DNA of 64,000 bases, from NCBI RefSeq assembly GCF_027887165.1, contig NC_077232.1, forward strand, positions 10,769,757-10,833,756. The letters are read 5' to 3'. Position numbers and translations under genes: made by a program. Shown here piece after piece: positions 9,901 through 19,700 of this stretch; positions within the stretch are counted from its first letter, which is position 1, and each line of letters starts with the position of its first letter. The stretch is from Monodelphis domestica. Its lineage: Eukaryota; Chordata; Mammalia; Didelphimorphia; Didelphidae. Below the pieces are notes generated by a model. It had not been told where the DNA came from and did not search any database. It saw only the letters and a list, made by a program, of their open reading frames with translations.

Positions 9901-12213
9901 GGCCTGTATCCATCCATTCCTGTCCTATTCCCACCCCAGCACCAAGCCAAACCCGAACCAGATCATCTCTGTGGGGTCAAAGCCTGGTATGAATGGGGCT
10001 GGATTCCAGAAGGGTCTGACCTGCGAGAGCTGCCACAGTGAGTGTCTCCATTTGTACCTCAAAGTTCAGGGAAGCTAGGCTCGTCCTTTCTGACTGCCAC
10101 CCCAACAGCGGGCCTTTTTCTGTTTTTCTAGCCACCCAGTCAGCACAGTGGTATGCTTGGGGCCCCCCTAACATGCAGTGCCGTCTTTGCGCCTCCTGTT
10201 GGATCTACTGGAAGAAGTATGGGGGGTTGAAGACTCCGACACAGTTGGAGGGGGCAGCACGGGGTACCACCGTAAGGACCCTGGGTTTGGGGGGTGGCAG
10301 GGTTTGGCCTAGAAGGGAGGAGGTTAAGAAAGCTGTCTGTCTGCACCTTTGAATAACAGGGAGAAAATAGTCTGGAAGCTGGGTTCATGAGCTAATGGAC
10401 ATTAGGCCCAGCTGGTTTGGGAAGTGGGGGTGGGCCTGACCCAGAATTCTGAGGGCAGTAGAACACTAGCTGATACATCGGTTCCTCTTTCTTCTAGGAG
10501 CCACACTCCCGAGGCCACTTGTCTCGACCTGAAGCTCAGAGCCTTTCTCCTTACACAACAAGCGCCAACCGTGCCAAGCTATTGGCCAAGAACAGACAGA
10601 CGTTTCTCCTACAGACGACTAAATTGACTCGACTTGCCAGGCGCATGTGCAGGGACCTGTTGCAGCCAAGGAGGGCTGCCCGACGACCCTATGCCCCCAT
10701 CAATGCCAACGCAATCAAGGCTGAATGTGAGAATGGGCAGGAGACATTTACTGGAGACAGTGGGGATGGTTTGCCCAAAAGCTGTTTTGGCCGTGCTGGG
10801 CTAAGAGTCACCCTGACTTTTGTGTCCCTAGGCTCCATCCGGCTCCCCAAGGCAGCCAAGACGCCTCTCAAGATTCACCCCTTGGTGCGATTGCCCCTGG
10901 CAACCATTGTCAAAGATCTCGGTATGGGGCTGGGGACTGGTGTCTAAGTGGGGATGGAAGAATCTGGTTAAGATGGGGATTCTCCAAGGAAAGAAGGGAG
11001 GGGAGGAATGGGGTTGAGATTAAGGATTTCAGCTCGGCCTTTCTCTTTCCTCTGTAGCGGCCCAGGCTCCTCTGAAACCAAAAACCCCACGAGGCACGAA
11101 GACGCCCATCAATAGGAACCAGATGACCCAGAATCGGAGCCTGGGGGGCATCGTGGTGAAACGGGCCTATGAGAGTGTGAGTTGGGAACAGGACGACAGG
11201 ATGGTTGTCTGTTTCCTCCTAGTTCTTGGTCTCAGAGCTTAAAGCCTGGAGCAGAGGGGTTGCAGTGGCAGCAGTGACAGCAATCCATACCCACACACAT
11301 TTTCAGATTTATATGCCAGCATTTCCATAGCATTTTAAAGTCCACAAAATGCTTTATAAATGTTAAGCCATGTTTTCTTCATGACAATTCTGGGAGGTCC
11401 TTGATGTTCTTATCATTTTACAGAAAGTTTATAGAAACTGAGGCAGAGTAGTTAAGTGACTTGGCTGGGATCACACAGCTTTATTAAGTGTCTGAGGCAG
11501 GATTTGAACCTGGATCTCCCCAACTTCAAGCCCAGTGCTCTTACCCACTGAACTCCTTGGCTGCAGAGAATCCAGTTTCAGCCCACTTGAAGGATATGTT
11601 TCCTTCCTTTTGGCTTTTCCAGAACTGGGATGGTTGCCTTAGGAGATCTAGGGCTCCTAGGAGCTGAGCCCTGGCTGGGGGTGGGGGGGCACATGGTGTT
11701 CCCCATGTGTGTGTTTGAAAGCTCCCTGCTCTGTCTTCCAGGTGGTTCCATTTTCAGCCAATGGCCGGCCCCTCACTTCAGGGATTCGATCAAGTACACA
11801 GCCTGCAGCCAAGCGTCAGAAGCTAAACCCAGCTGATGCTCCCAATCCTGTGGTCTTTGTGGCCACAAAAGACACCAGGTAGGGGGCCAAGGGATGGTTT
11901 AGCGACTTGGGGGCCTGGCAGCAGAGATTTGGGGGGCTTGAGGGAACAAACAGGCATAGTAAACAGGGATAATGGGCTTGAGCTTCAATTGTGATTACAT
12001 TTGGCATCTCTTTCAACTGGCCAACACTGTCCCCTCTTCTTTGCCAGGGCATTACGGAAGGCCTTGACCCATCTGGAAATGCGTCGGGCTGCAAGGCGGC
12101 CCAACTTACCATTGAAGGTGAAGCCACCTCTGCCTCCAGTCCGGGCCCCAATTCCTCCACCTCTACCCCCACACCCGGCCAGTACCAACGAACCCATCGT
12201 CTTGGAGGATTGA
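3957..12213 (+). CDS. MTA2: MTA2, metastasis-associated protein 2 (NuRD subunit), complete
   Basis: Nuclear scaffold of the NuRD deacetylase/remodelling complex that recruits HDAC1/2. Exons: 3957-3984, 5242-5309, 6090-6183, 7757-7874, 8037-8100, 8423-8540, 8785-8887, 9060-9159, 9281-9469, 9592-9666, 9771-9829, 9940-10037, 10132-10271, 10498-10726, 10832-10921, 11058-11176, 11742-11878, 12048-12213; 1995 nt, 664 aa. The ATG at 3957 has a strong Kozak context (GCGGCCATGG) and starts [16 protein letters not shown], the family N-terminus. Domains in order: BAH (about 1-144), ELM2 (about 145-256), SANT (about 263-315, [18 protein letters not shown]), and a GATA-type zinc finger with Cys367, 370, 388 and 391. 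The Pro-rich C-terminus ends TNEPIVLED. It is near-identical to human MTA2 (668 aa) but four residues shorter at the exon 16/17 junction. Confidence 0.98.
3985..5241 (+). other. MTA2: MTA2 intron 1
   Basis: This is the first intron; its 5' part is still CpG-rich. A short L2-like 3' tail (CTCCAGCCCTTAGAACA, then a TGATTGATTGAAT end) is seen around 4985-5050. No further gene is visible. Confidence 0.6.
5885..5990 (+). mobile_element. Mar1-type CORE-SINE fragment, sense
   Basis: The diagnostic core (GACCCTGGGCAAATCACTT, then TTGCCTAG) and the 3' part (TTGGAGCCAATACCT, AGGTAGGGGTTGAAAAA) are recognisable in MTA2 intron 2. The tRNA-like head is missing. Confidence 0.7.
6184..7756 (+). other. MTA2: MTA2 intron 3
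   Basis: A 1.57-kb intron between exons 3 and 4. Apart from purine/pyrimidine-biased patches near 6700-6790 and 7570-7740, I see no gene, RNA or clear repeat in it. Confidence 0.6.
9505..9537 (+). repeat. GGC/AGC trinucleotide run in MTA2 intron 9
   Basis: Consecutive GGC units followed by AGC units lie 35 bases after the exon 9 donor. This is a short, potentially length-variable intronic triplet run. Confidence 0.8.
11290..11566 (-). mobile_element. MIR/Ther-type CORE-SINE, minus orientation
   Basis: This is a near full-length old CORE-SINE in MTA2 intron 16. It reads from an A/T-rich end (GCTTTATAAATGTTAAGC) through the AAACTGAGGCAGAG and TTAAGTGACTTGGCTGGGA core to the tRNA-like end (GCTCTTACCCACTGAACTCC). 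Confidence 0.75.
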
Positions 12214-12700
12214 GCATTCTTGGGGGAAGGGAAGAGAGCCGGGAGGGTGGCCTCTGGTCCCTCCCATGCTCCCTATGGACAGGGGCATTCACCTGGGGGC
12301 TGGGATCCTGGGAGGGGATTGGAGGGCTTGCTGTAGCTTCACAAATGCCACTTGTCTGCCTCTCCTTGACCTCCCCCAGGTCCTGGGCAAGTAGGAAAGG
12401 GACTGGCCCTGGGACAGGTTTTTTTGGGGGGGAGGGTTTTTTAAAGTTTTTTTTAATTTTTTCCTCCCCTTGTTGGGGAGCATGGGAGGGGAAAGTAGGG
12501 TACCAGCAGGTACTTGTGGGGGTGGGGCGTGCACTGCCATGTCTCAAGTCTTGTTTTCTTTTCTATTTGGAGTTTTACTCCCATCTGATGTCCAGACTTA
12601 ATTGGAGTTAGAGGCCTGGGAGCCTGGGCAAGCTCAGCTCCTTGTGCTCACTCTTCTTCCCTTCCCCCACATCCCTGCCTTTTGTACACCTACTCTCAAA

Positions 12701-12706
12701 AATAAA
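12701..12706 (+). terminator. MTA2: MTA2 poly(A) signal
   Basis: AATAAA lies 488 bases after the MTA2 stop and is followed by a T-rich stretch. A second AATAAA near 12762 could serve as an alternative site. Confidence 0.85.
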
Positions 12707-12769
12707 GACCCTTTGTCCGTTTTTTAACCTTGGGATCTGTAATCTGTTCTTAGAGCAACAGAAATAAAA

Positions 12770-13319
12770 AAGCTGTTTTTCTTCAGCCTTCTTGGCTCTG
12801 CTGCTCTCTGAGGGGGATGGGCCCAGGGAGGGCTGGCAGTGTGGACAGAGGGCAGAGGAAGGCTGCCCCAAGCCCATAGAGCTTTCTCGTAAGTTCCATG
12901 CGGTGGGAAAGCCCAATCCCTCTCTTGACTTGAGCCTGGTGGTCCTGGAGAATCCTTGAACCTGGTGCCCTTGGGTCCTGTCCATGAAGGGAACTGGGAG
13001 GCTCTCCAGGACAGACAGCAGGGGAGGAGGGGCCAAGGGCCTGTCCATGCTGGCTCTCCTGCCTGCTCCACCCTCTGTTGGGCCTGTATGTGCTGACCAC
13101 AATTCTGATCCTGTCCCACCTGTTGGCTGGGCCGCATGCAGAAAGGGACCTGGGTTCCACTGCCTTCTCGGGGTTGAGGGTCTCCCCCGTGAGTGTGCTG
13201 CACCCCCAGAAAAATCAGGGCCATGTCGCAGACCCTAGTGGGTCCCCGGGACGGGATTCCTTGTTTCTCCTATGGGGTTCGGTCATCCATAGTGCCAGTT
13301 AGGCATAAAACATACAAGA
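12770..13319. other. MTA2-TUT1 intergenic spacer
   Basis: About 0.55 kb of GC-moderate sequence between the MTA2 poly(A) region and the TUT1 promoter. Open frames here are short and lack family resemblance. I see no gene or clear repeat. Confidence 0.5.
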
Positions 13320-13721
13320 ACTCTCCAGTCTTGGCCCGCCTCCGGGGGCGGGGCCGGAAGTCTTGGGACGGGGCACTCGCCTTAGCCTCTCCTAGTCTCT
13401 GACACTAGAGGAGGGGAGGGGTTCTGAGCCTGTAGCGGCAACGTGCTCCCCAGCAGCCCGCCAGGTTATTTAGCCATTATCATGAATATTCGTATTAGCT
13501 CAGGTCCAATCAGCGACAGGCGCTGCTCAAACCTAGCCAATCGCATTACTGTATGCAGATTAGCCCAGGAGGGATGGGTTGGAGCATCCGCGTGCCGCCC
13601 GAGTCCAGCTAGGGTCCAGCCCCTAGTTCTCAGAGTGGCGGAAGTGCCTTCTTCAGGATACCGGATTTCCTAACGACTCACTGCCGGTAAATGGCGGAAG
13701 TCGCGTTCTGAAGCGGGAACT
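13320..13721 (+). promoter_or_regulatory. TUT1: TUT1 promoter and 5' UTR
   Basis: This TATA-less region upstream of TUT1 carries a GC box merged with an ETS-type site (GGGGCGGGGCCGGAAGT, about 13345-13361). Two CCAAT boxes lie at 13506-13510 and 13537-13541, exactly 31 bp apart, in sequence that is A/T-richer than its surroundings (13465-13560). A six-codon upstream ORF (13691-13711) lies in the probable 5' UTR just before the TUT1 ATG. Confidence 0.7.
13691..13711 (+). promoter_or_regulatory. Upstream ORF of TUT1 (6 codons plus stop)
   Basis: The ATG at 13691 has A at -3 and G at +4 and opens a frame (MAEVAF) that ends at TGA 13709-13711, ten bases before the main ATG at 13722. If transcription starts upstream of 13691 this is a translated-looking uORF. 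Transcript start data would decide. Confidence 0.55.
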
Positions 13722-16700
13722 ATGGCGGCGATGGAGCCGGATGTGGAGGCTTTACCGCGCGGGGGCTTCAGATGCTGCCTCTGCCACGTGAACACAGCTA
13801 ATCGTAAGGGGGCGGGGTGGAGGTTATGGGTCACAGAGCCCCCAGGCCTGGGCGGAGTGGTCTTGGGCCTCCTTCGCCTGAGACTCACCTGATACCTACA
13901 GCCCTCCCCGGTGGGGAAACTGAGGGCCAGGAGAGTTACTTAGGTCCGAGGCAGAATTCGAACCTGCTGCTTGCTCGCACAGTCAGGGGTCAAGGAGAAG
14001 GCGGAAGCCCAGCTGGGAGATGGAAGGAAACTGAGGCAGTGACGAAGGGATTTGACCAGGCTCACCCAGCCAGGGTCCGAGGCAGGACTTGAACCCAGGT
14101 CATTCGGACACCCATTACAGGATTTTTTTCATCCCTAGTATCTTTCAAGCCCATCATTTCCCAGAGGCGCCAACCAAGGTCTGAGGAGACCTCGTCGTCA
14201 TTGTTAAGGTCTCTCTAATGAGCTCAGGGGCTGGCCAGCGGAGGCACTCATAGCAACCACCAGGGGCCAGCCAGGCAGGGAGGCCCGAGATGGCCCTTCT
14301 TCCAATCTGCTACCCCTTGTGCGGTTCAACAGTCACCCACCCACCTCGGTCCATGGTACCAGACAAAAACCTGAGAGGGAAGGGACTCTTAGCTCCTCCC
14401 TCTCTGCCCGTTTGTCCCGCCCATCCTCCCCCCCAGTCTTTCCTCCTTCCTTCTTTTTGTCTGCTTCTCTCCATCTGCCTTCCTTTCCCGCCTTTCTATA
14501 CATGCATGTGTGTGTAGCACTTGTATGTGTATATGTATTTCCATCTGGACATGACCAATGTGGAATTTGTGACTCTTAAAACTTCATTTTGAGCAAGGCT
14601 GCCTGGCACCTTGAAGAGCCTGCTGGCCCTCTTTAGAGGCCTCTGGTTCATTCCCTGCTCATCTTCCAGCCAGGCGTACCCCTCCTCTTTCTGAGCCCCA
14701 GAAATTCCCTCAAAGCCATGTAGACTGGGCACACTACCAAGTCATGGCCTTTCATCTCAGAGGGACGCTCCGTGCTGCAGGGCAACCTTTGTGTTCTCTG
14801 CAGTGGATTCCGTTGAACTGAGGCCATCTGTTTGAGGTCTCTCACCTGGCCTCCCCTCTTAACGCCAAACCCTTCTACATCTTTGCCTTGGCCTCCGAGG
14901 GTGTGACTTCTCCTTGCTGAGGCCTCTTGGCCCCACTGCTTCTGCCCATGAGCTGACCTGTTCCTGACTCCTTGTTTATCCCCCCTCCTCATTCTCTACC
15001 TTCCCCGTCCTTAAAACAACTTTAATTGTCCGTAGTCAGCATTCTGCCTTTACTCTTTTCCTCCGGAGTCATTGTCTCCACGTCTACACCTCACTCTTCA
15101 GCTTCTTGCAGCCTGACTTTCTCAGGCCACTCAAGTTCTAATGAAATTGCCCTCCATAGGTCTCTTGATGACCTTTTCTCAACCTTCTTCTTTCTGATAT
15201 TTCCAAGTGCTCTGTAATAGAGACTACTCTAACCTTTAGAACAGTGTTGGCGAACCTTTTAGAGATGGGGTACCTGGTCCTGCCTCCACTCCCCCAGACC
15301 AAGTGCTGAGCCCCTCCCCTTACCCCACACAGGGGAGGAGAAAGTGCTCCCTTTGGGCTGCTGGGTGGTGGGGTGGATAAAGTGAGGAATGTCCTCAGCT
15401 AGTGTAGAGTGAGGGAGGGGGGAGTAGCCCAAGTGCTCTGCTCCCTTCTAGCTCTGCCACCTGTGAGCTGCCCACCTTACCCACTTTGTACTCCCATTGG
15501 GTTGCTGGGCAGAGGGGCAGGTGATAGGAAAAAGTGTTGTCAGGCATGGTGGAAAGGTGGAGGGGAGCAGCTTCACCTGAGTCCCTCTACCTTTCTAGTA
15601 ACAAACTGGGAGGGGGGAGGACAGCTAGTGCCCACAGAGAGTGCTCTGGGTGCCGTCTTTGGCATTGTGCCACAGGTTCACCATTGCTGCTTTAGAATCC
15701 CTTTCATGACCCTGTTTTAGTGGAGATTCCTTTTTAGATTGGATTCTGATGAGATTACCATTTGAGGTAACTATGAAGCTGGGTTTGATACTTTGCTTTC
15801 TCTAGCTTCTCCTCCTGCTTTATTTTCAGGCTCCTCCCTATCCACTTAGCATGGGTGTCCCCTGAAGCTATGTCCTGGCCCTTCCCTTCTCTTTCTACAC
15901 AGTCTCTTTTTGAGACACTCTTCTGTTTCCATAATTTCACCTCGATACAGATTATTCCCATATCTCTATACTAATAACTCGTCTGTCGTCCCCTGAACTC
16001 CCCTGACTGCATACTGGACACCTTCCTCTGTATCTTTCTCTCATGCTCAAACTCAGCACGTCCTCCTGGCCCAACTTGCCTTACTTCCCAGTTTCCTCTT
16101 CACCTAGGGTCCTACTCTCAGTTGTTTGGGACTTGGAACTCTCCCCTCCTGTGCCCAATCACTTGCCAAATCTTGTCGATTCTGTCTCTGGAACATCTCT
16201 CCTGTTTCCCTGCCCAAACCAGCATTCTTGCTCAGGCCCATACCGCCTCCCACTGGGGTTATGGTCTCCTAACTAGTTTCCCTGCTTGAAGTCTCTACCC
16301 TCCCTCTTCTATCACACTCCCAAAGGCTGCCAGAATCTTGCCTGGGCCTGTTCCTTCTCTGCCCCAAACCCTTCCGTGACTTTCTGTTGCCTCTGAGACC
16401 AAGCACTTCGTTCCTTTGCCCCGCATGTCAGGGCATCCACCATGGGGCTTCCACTGAGCCTTTCTACTTGACTGTGACTCTCCTTGGGTGCTTTTTGTTT
16501 CTCAGGCTTGATGGACTCCCAAGGGGATCCTGGCTCTGCCTTCAGGTTCAGCCCAAGGAGAATCTCCCCATCTTGCCTTAAAGAATTGAAAAGGATGCTG
16601 GATTTGGAATGAGAAGACCTGGGTTCAAAATCTGACTCCTTCACTTTTTCCCTGCATGACCTTCTTCAAGTCACTGAAGTTCTCGGTTTCTTTAACTATA

Positions 16701-19700
16701 AAAGGACTAGATGGGCCTCCAGGCTCCCTTTGAGCTCCAAGTCGGGGATCCTATGATTCTCCCAGCTAAAATTGTTCTTTCCACTTTCACGTTGTCCTAA
16801 AGTACTTTGTTGGGCTCTTTGCACCATGCAGAGTGAGAAGAAACAATCACTGTTTTGTCTTTGCATTGTTAGCCTATCACGGGGTATATGTTTAACGAAT
16901 GCATCTTGCAGGACCCAGCCTGGATGCCCACCTCAAGGGCAAGAAGCACCTCCGCCTTGAAGAGCTTCGGGCGACCCGACGGGCCCAGGGCCTGCGGAGT
17001 GTGTTTGTCAGCGGCTTTCCCCGGGGCCTAGATCCCACCCAGCTTTCTGAATATTTTCAGGCCTTTGGGCCTGTGGCTAGCGTTGTCATGGACAAGGACA
17101 AGGTAGTGGGGCCAGCCTGGTTTGAGTGGTGCCCTGGGCAAGCCATTGTCCAAAGTCTCAGGCCTGTCACATTCGGGGAGGACTGTGGACTGAGAAGGAA
17201 GTCAAATCTAGGGAAAGGGAGATGAGAGGAACAGGGTGGGAGAACCTATGAGGGGGCTGGGCGTGGGGGAGGCCACGGTGATCGGAAAAGAGGTTCTGAG
17301 GCCTGTGTTCTCTGTGGTGGCCTGCCAGGGTGTGTTTGCCATTGTTGAGATGGGAGACACAGGCGCCCGGGATGCCGTTTTGGCCCAGGCCCAGCACGTT
17401 CTCAGTGGCCATCGACTCCGTATTCGGCCTCGGGAACAGAAAGAATTCCAGACTCCAGCTCCCAAAGCCCCCAAAGGGGCACCTCCAGATGACCAGCAGC
17501 TGACCCAGGCCCTGGCAGAGGCTCCAGATGTGGAGGCCCAGATGGTGAAGCTGGTGGGGCTTCGAGAGCTCTCTGAGGCTGAGCGGCAGCTACGCGGGCT
17601 CGTCGTGATGCTGATGCAAGAGGTCTTCACTGAGTTCTTCCCTGGTGAGGCTTGCCCATCCCTCTCTGTTCCTCTGTCTGACCCAAGCCCGTTCCTGAGT
17701 TCCTGAGGCCATTTTGCCTCTGAGGCTCCATTGTAGGCTCCTGTTCTTCCCTCCATCTTTTTCCCTGCCCATTCCATCACGCAGCCGCCTGTCTCTTTAG
17801 ACATGCCCTGATCTCCATGCTCTGCTCACCACCCAGGCTGCGTCATCCGCCCCTTCGGCTCCTCCACAAATGGCTTTGGTGTCCATGGTTGTGACCTTGA
17901 CCTCTTCCTGGATATGGGCAGTTTGGAGGGGCCCCAGGTGAGATGGGTGAGGAGGAGGGAGCTGCCTTCTGGGTAACTTTGTGTGTGTGATCTCCTTGGA
18001 TTTTTGGCAGTCCCAGGGGTGCAGAGGAGGACATGAGAGGCTCAGAAATTCAATTAACTTCCTGTAGCTACCCAGTTAGTAAATGTTGGCAGTGGGATTC
18101 GAACTCAGATCTCTTGATTGGATGCCTAGTCCACTCTTCTTTATACTACTTTGTATCAGTAGGGAAGGGATGAGTAGATTATAGAGTGGGGAAGTTGGGG
18201 AAGATGACTGCCAGGCTAAAGCTGAGCAGCTGGACAGAGGATGGGAGATGGGAGGGCAGGTGCTTCCTCTAAAGGGAAATGCCCAGAAATAATGGTCTCA
18301 ACCGGACTCTCCCCTACAGCGGGACCCAAAGGCCCCAGCCTCCCCAGCTTTGGACTCTGCCCTTGCTTCTCCACTGGATCCTCAAGCCTTGGCCTCCACC
18401 CCAGCTTCCCCTGTAGACTCTCAGGCTCCAGCTTCTCCCCAAGACTCTGAAACCCCCACCTCTTCCCTAGCCCCTCTGACCCCTGACTCTGCCCTGGCAT
18501 CCGAGGCCCTAGCCTCCCCACAGTCTTTGCCCCCAGTTTCACCCATCCAAGAGGAGCTGAGAGAGAAGGACCTGGGGGAGGCCTGGGAACTTGTTGGAGC
18601 CCTGAAGGGGGAGGAAGGAGAGGGAGAGGCGATGCTGGAACTTGTTGGGTCTGTCCTCCGAGGCTGTGTCCCTGGGGTGCACAGTGTTCGGACAGTGCCT
18701 TCGGCTCGACGCCCCGTGGTCAAATTCTGCCATCGGCCCTCCGGTCTTCATGGTGACATCTCCCTCAGTAACAGGTATGTTGGGGAAATTCCCCAGAGGA
18801 TGCGCGTGCAGGAGGAGGGGAGGGACCCTTGGTGGACTCGCCCAGGGCCTTGCTTTTCTCCTTCCTTTGGGCCCTTTGAACAAGTTCTGTGTCCGTGGTG
18901 TTGCTCGTGGCCCCATTTCTTGCCTTCCTGCTCCATTGCAGCCAGTCGGGTTTATTTGGTCTCTCTTTCTGCCCCGGGAGACACATACACAACCCAGCCA
19001 GAGAAGAAAATAGAAAGTCATTGGAGCGGGAAAGAGCGTTTTCGAATGGGGGGAGGAGCTGAGCCTGCAAGAAGCAGAGATGGGTTGGGAGTGGAGGCAG
19101 GTTTTGGAGCAGACAGGCTAGATGAGCAGGAATGGGAGGCGGCATGTGGGGCCTCCTGCATCTCCTGGGTGTCCTTCTCCTCCCAGGCTGGCTTTATATA
19201 ATTCACGGTTCCTGAACTTCTGCTGTGAACTGGACAGGAGGGTTCGGCCTCTGGTCTATACCCTGCGCCGTTGGGCTCAGGGTCGAGGACTGACAGGTAA
19301 GGATGGAGTGGGAGTGAAGACACTGCGTGACGTGGCGGTCACTGGGGGGGGGCCAAGGGTGGGATCCAGGAGGTTCTCCTTGGCGAATGCTTGGTCTTGG
19401 TTTTCTGCCCAGGGAGCGGCCCCCTTCTGAGTAATTATGCCTTGACTCTCTTGGTGATCTACTTTCTTCAAACCCGGGACCCTCCTGTGCTGCCTCCCCT
19501 CACAAAGCTCACCCAGATGGCAGGTAGGACGTCCCAGCAGAAGGCCCCGAGGCCCTCGCCCTCACCCTTGTCTCTGCCTCTTTGCCACCCTTACTGTCTC
19601 TTGCTAGAGCTGCCCTTTCTCTTTTGTGTCCCCAGGTGAGGAGGAACAGGTGGAGGTGGATGGCTGGGACTGCAGCTTCCCCCAGGAAGTTTCCTGCCTG

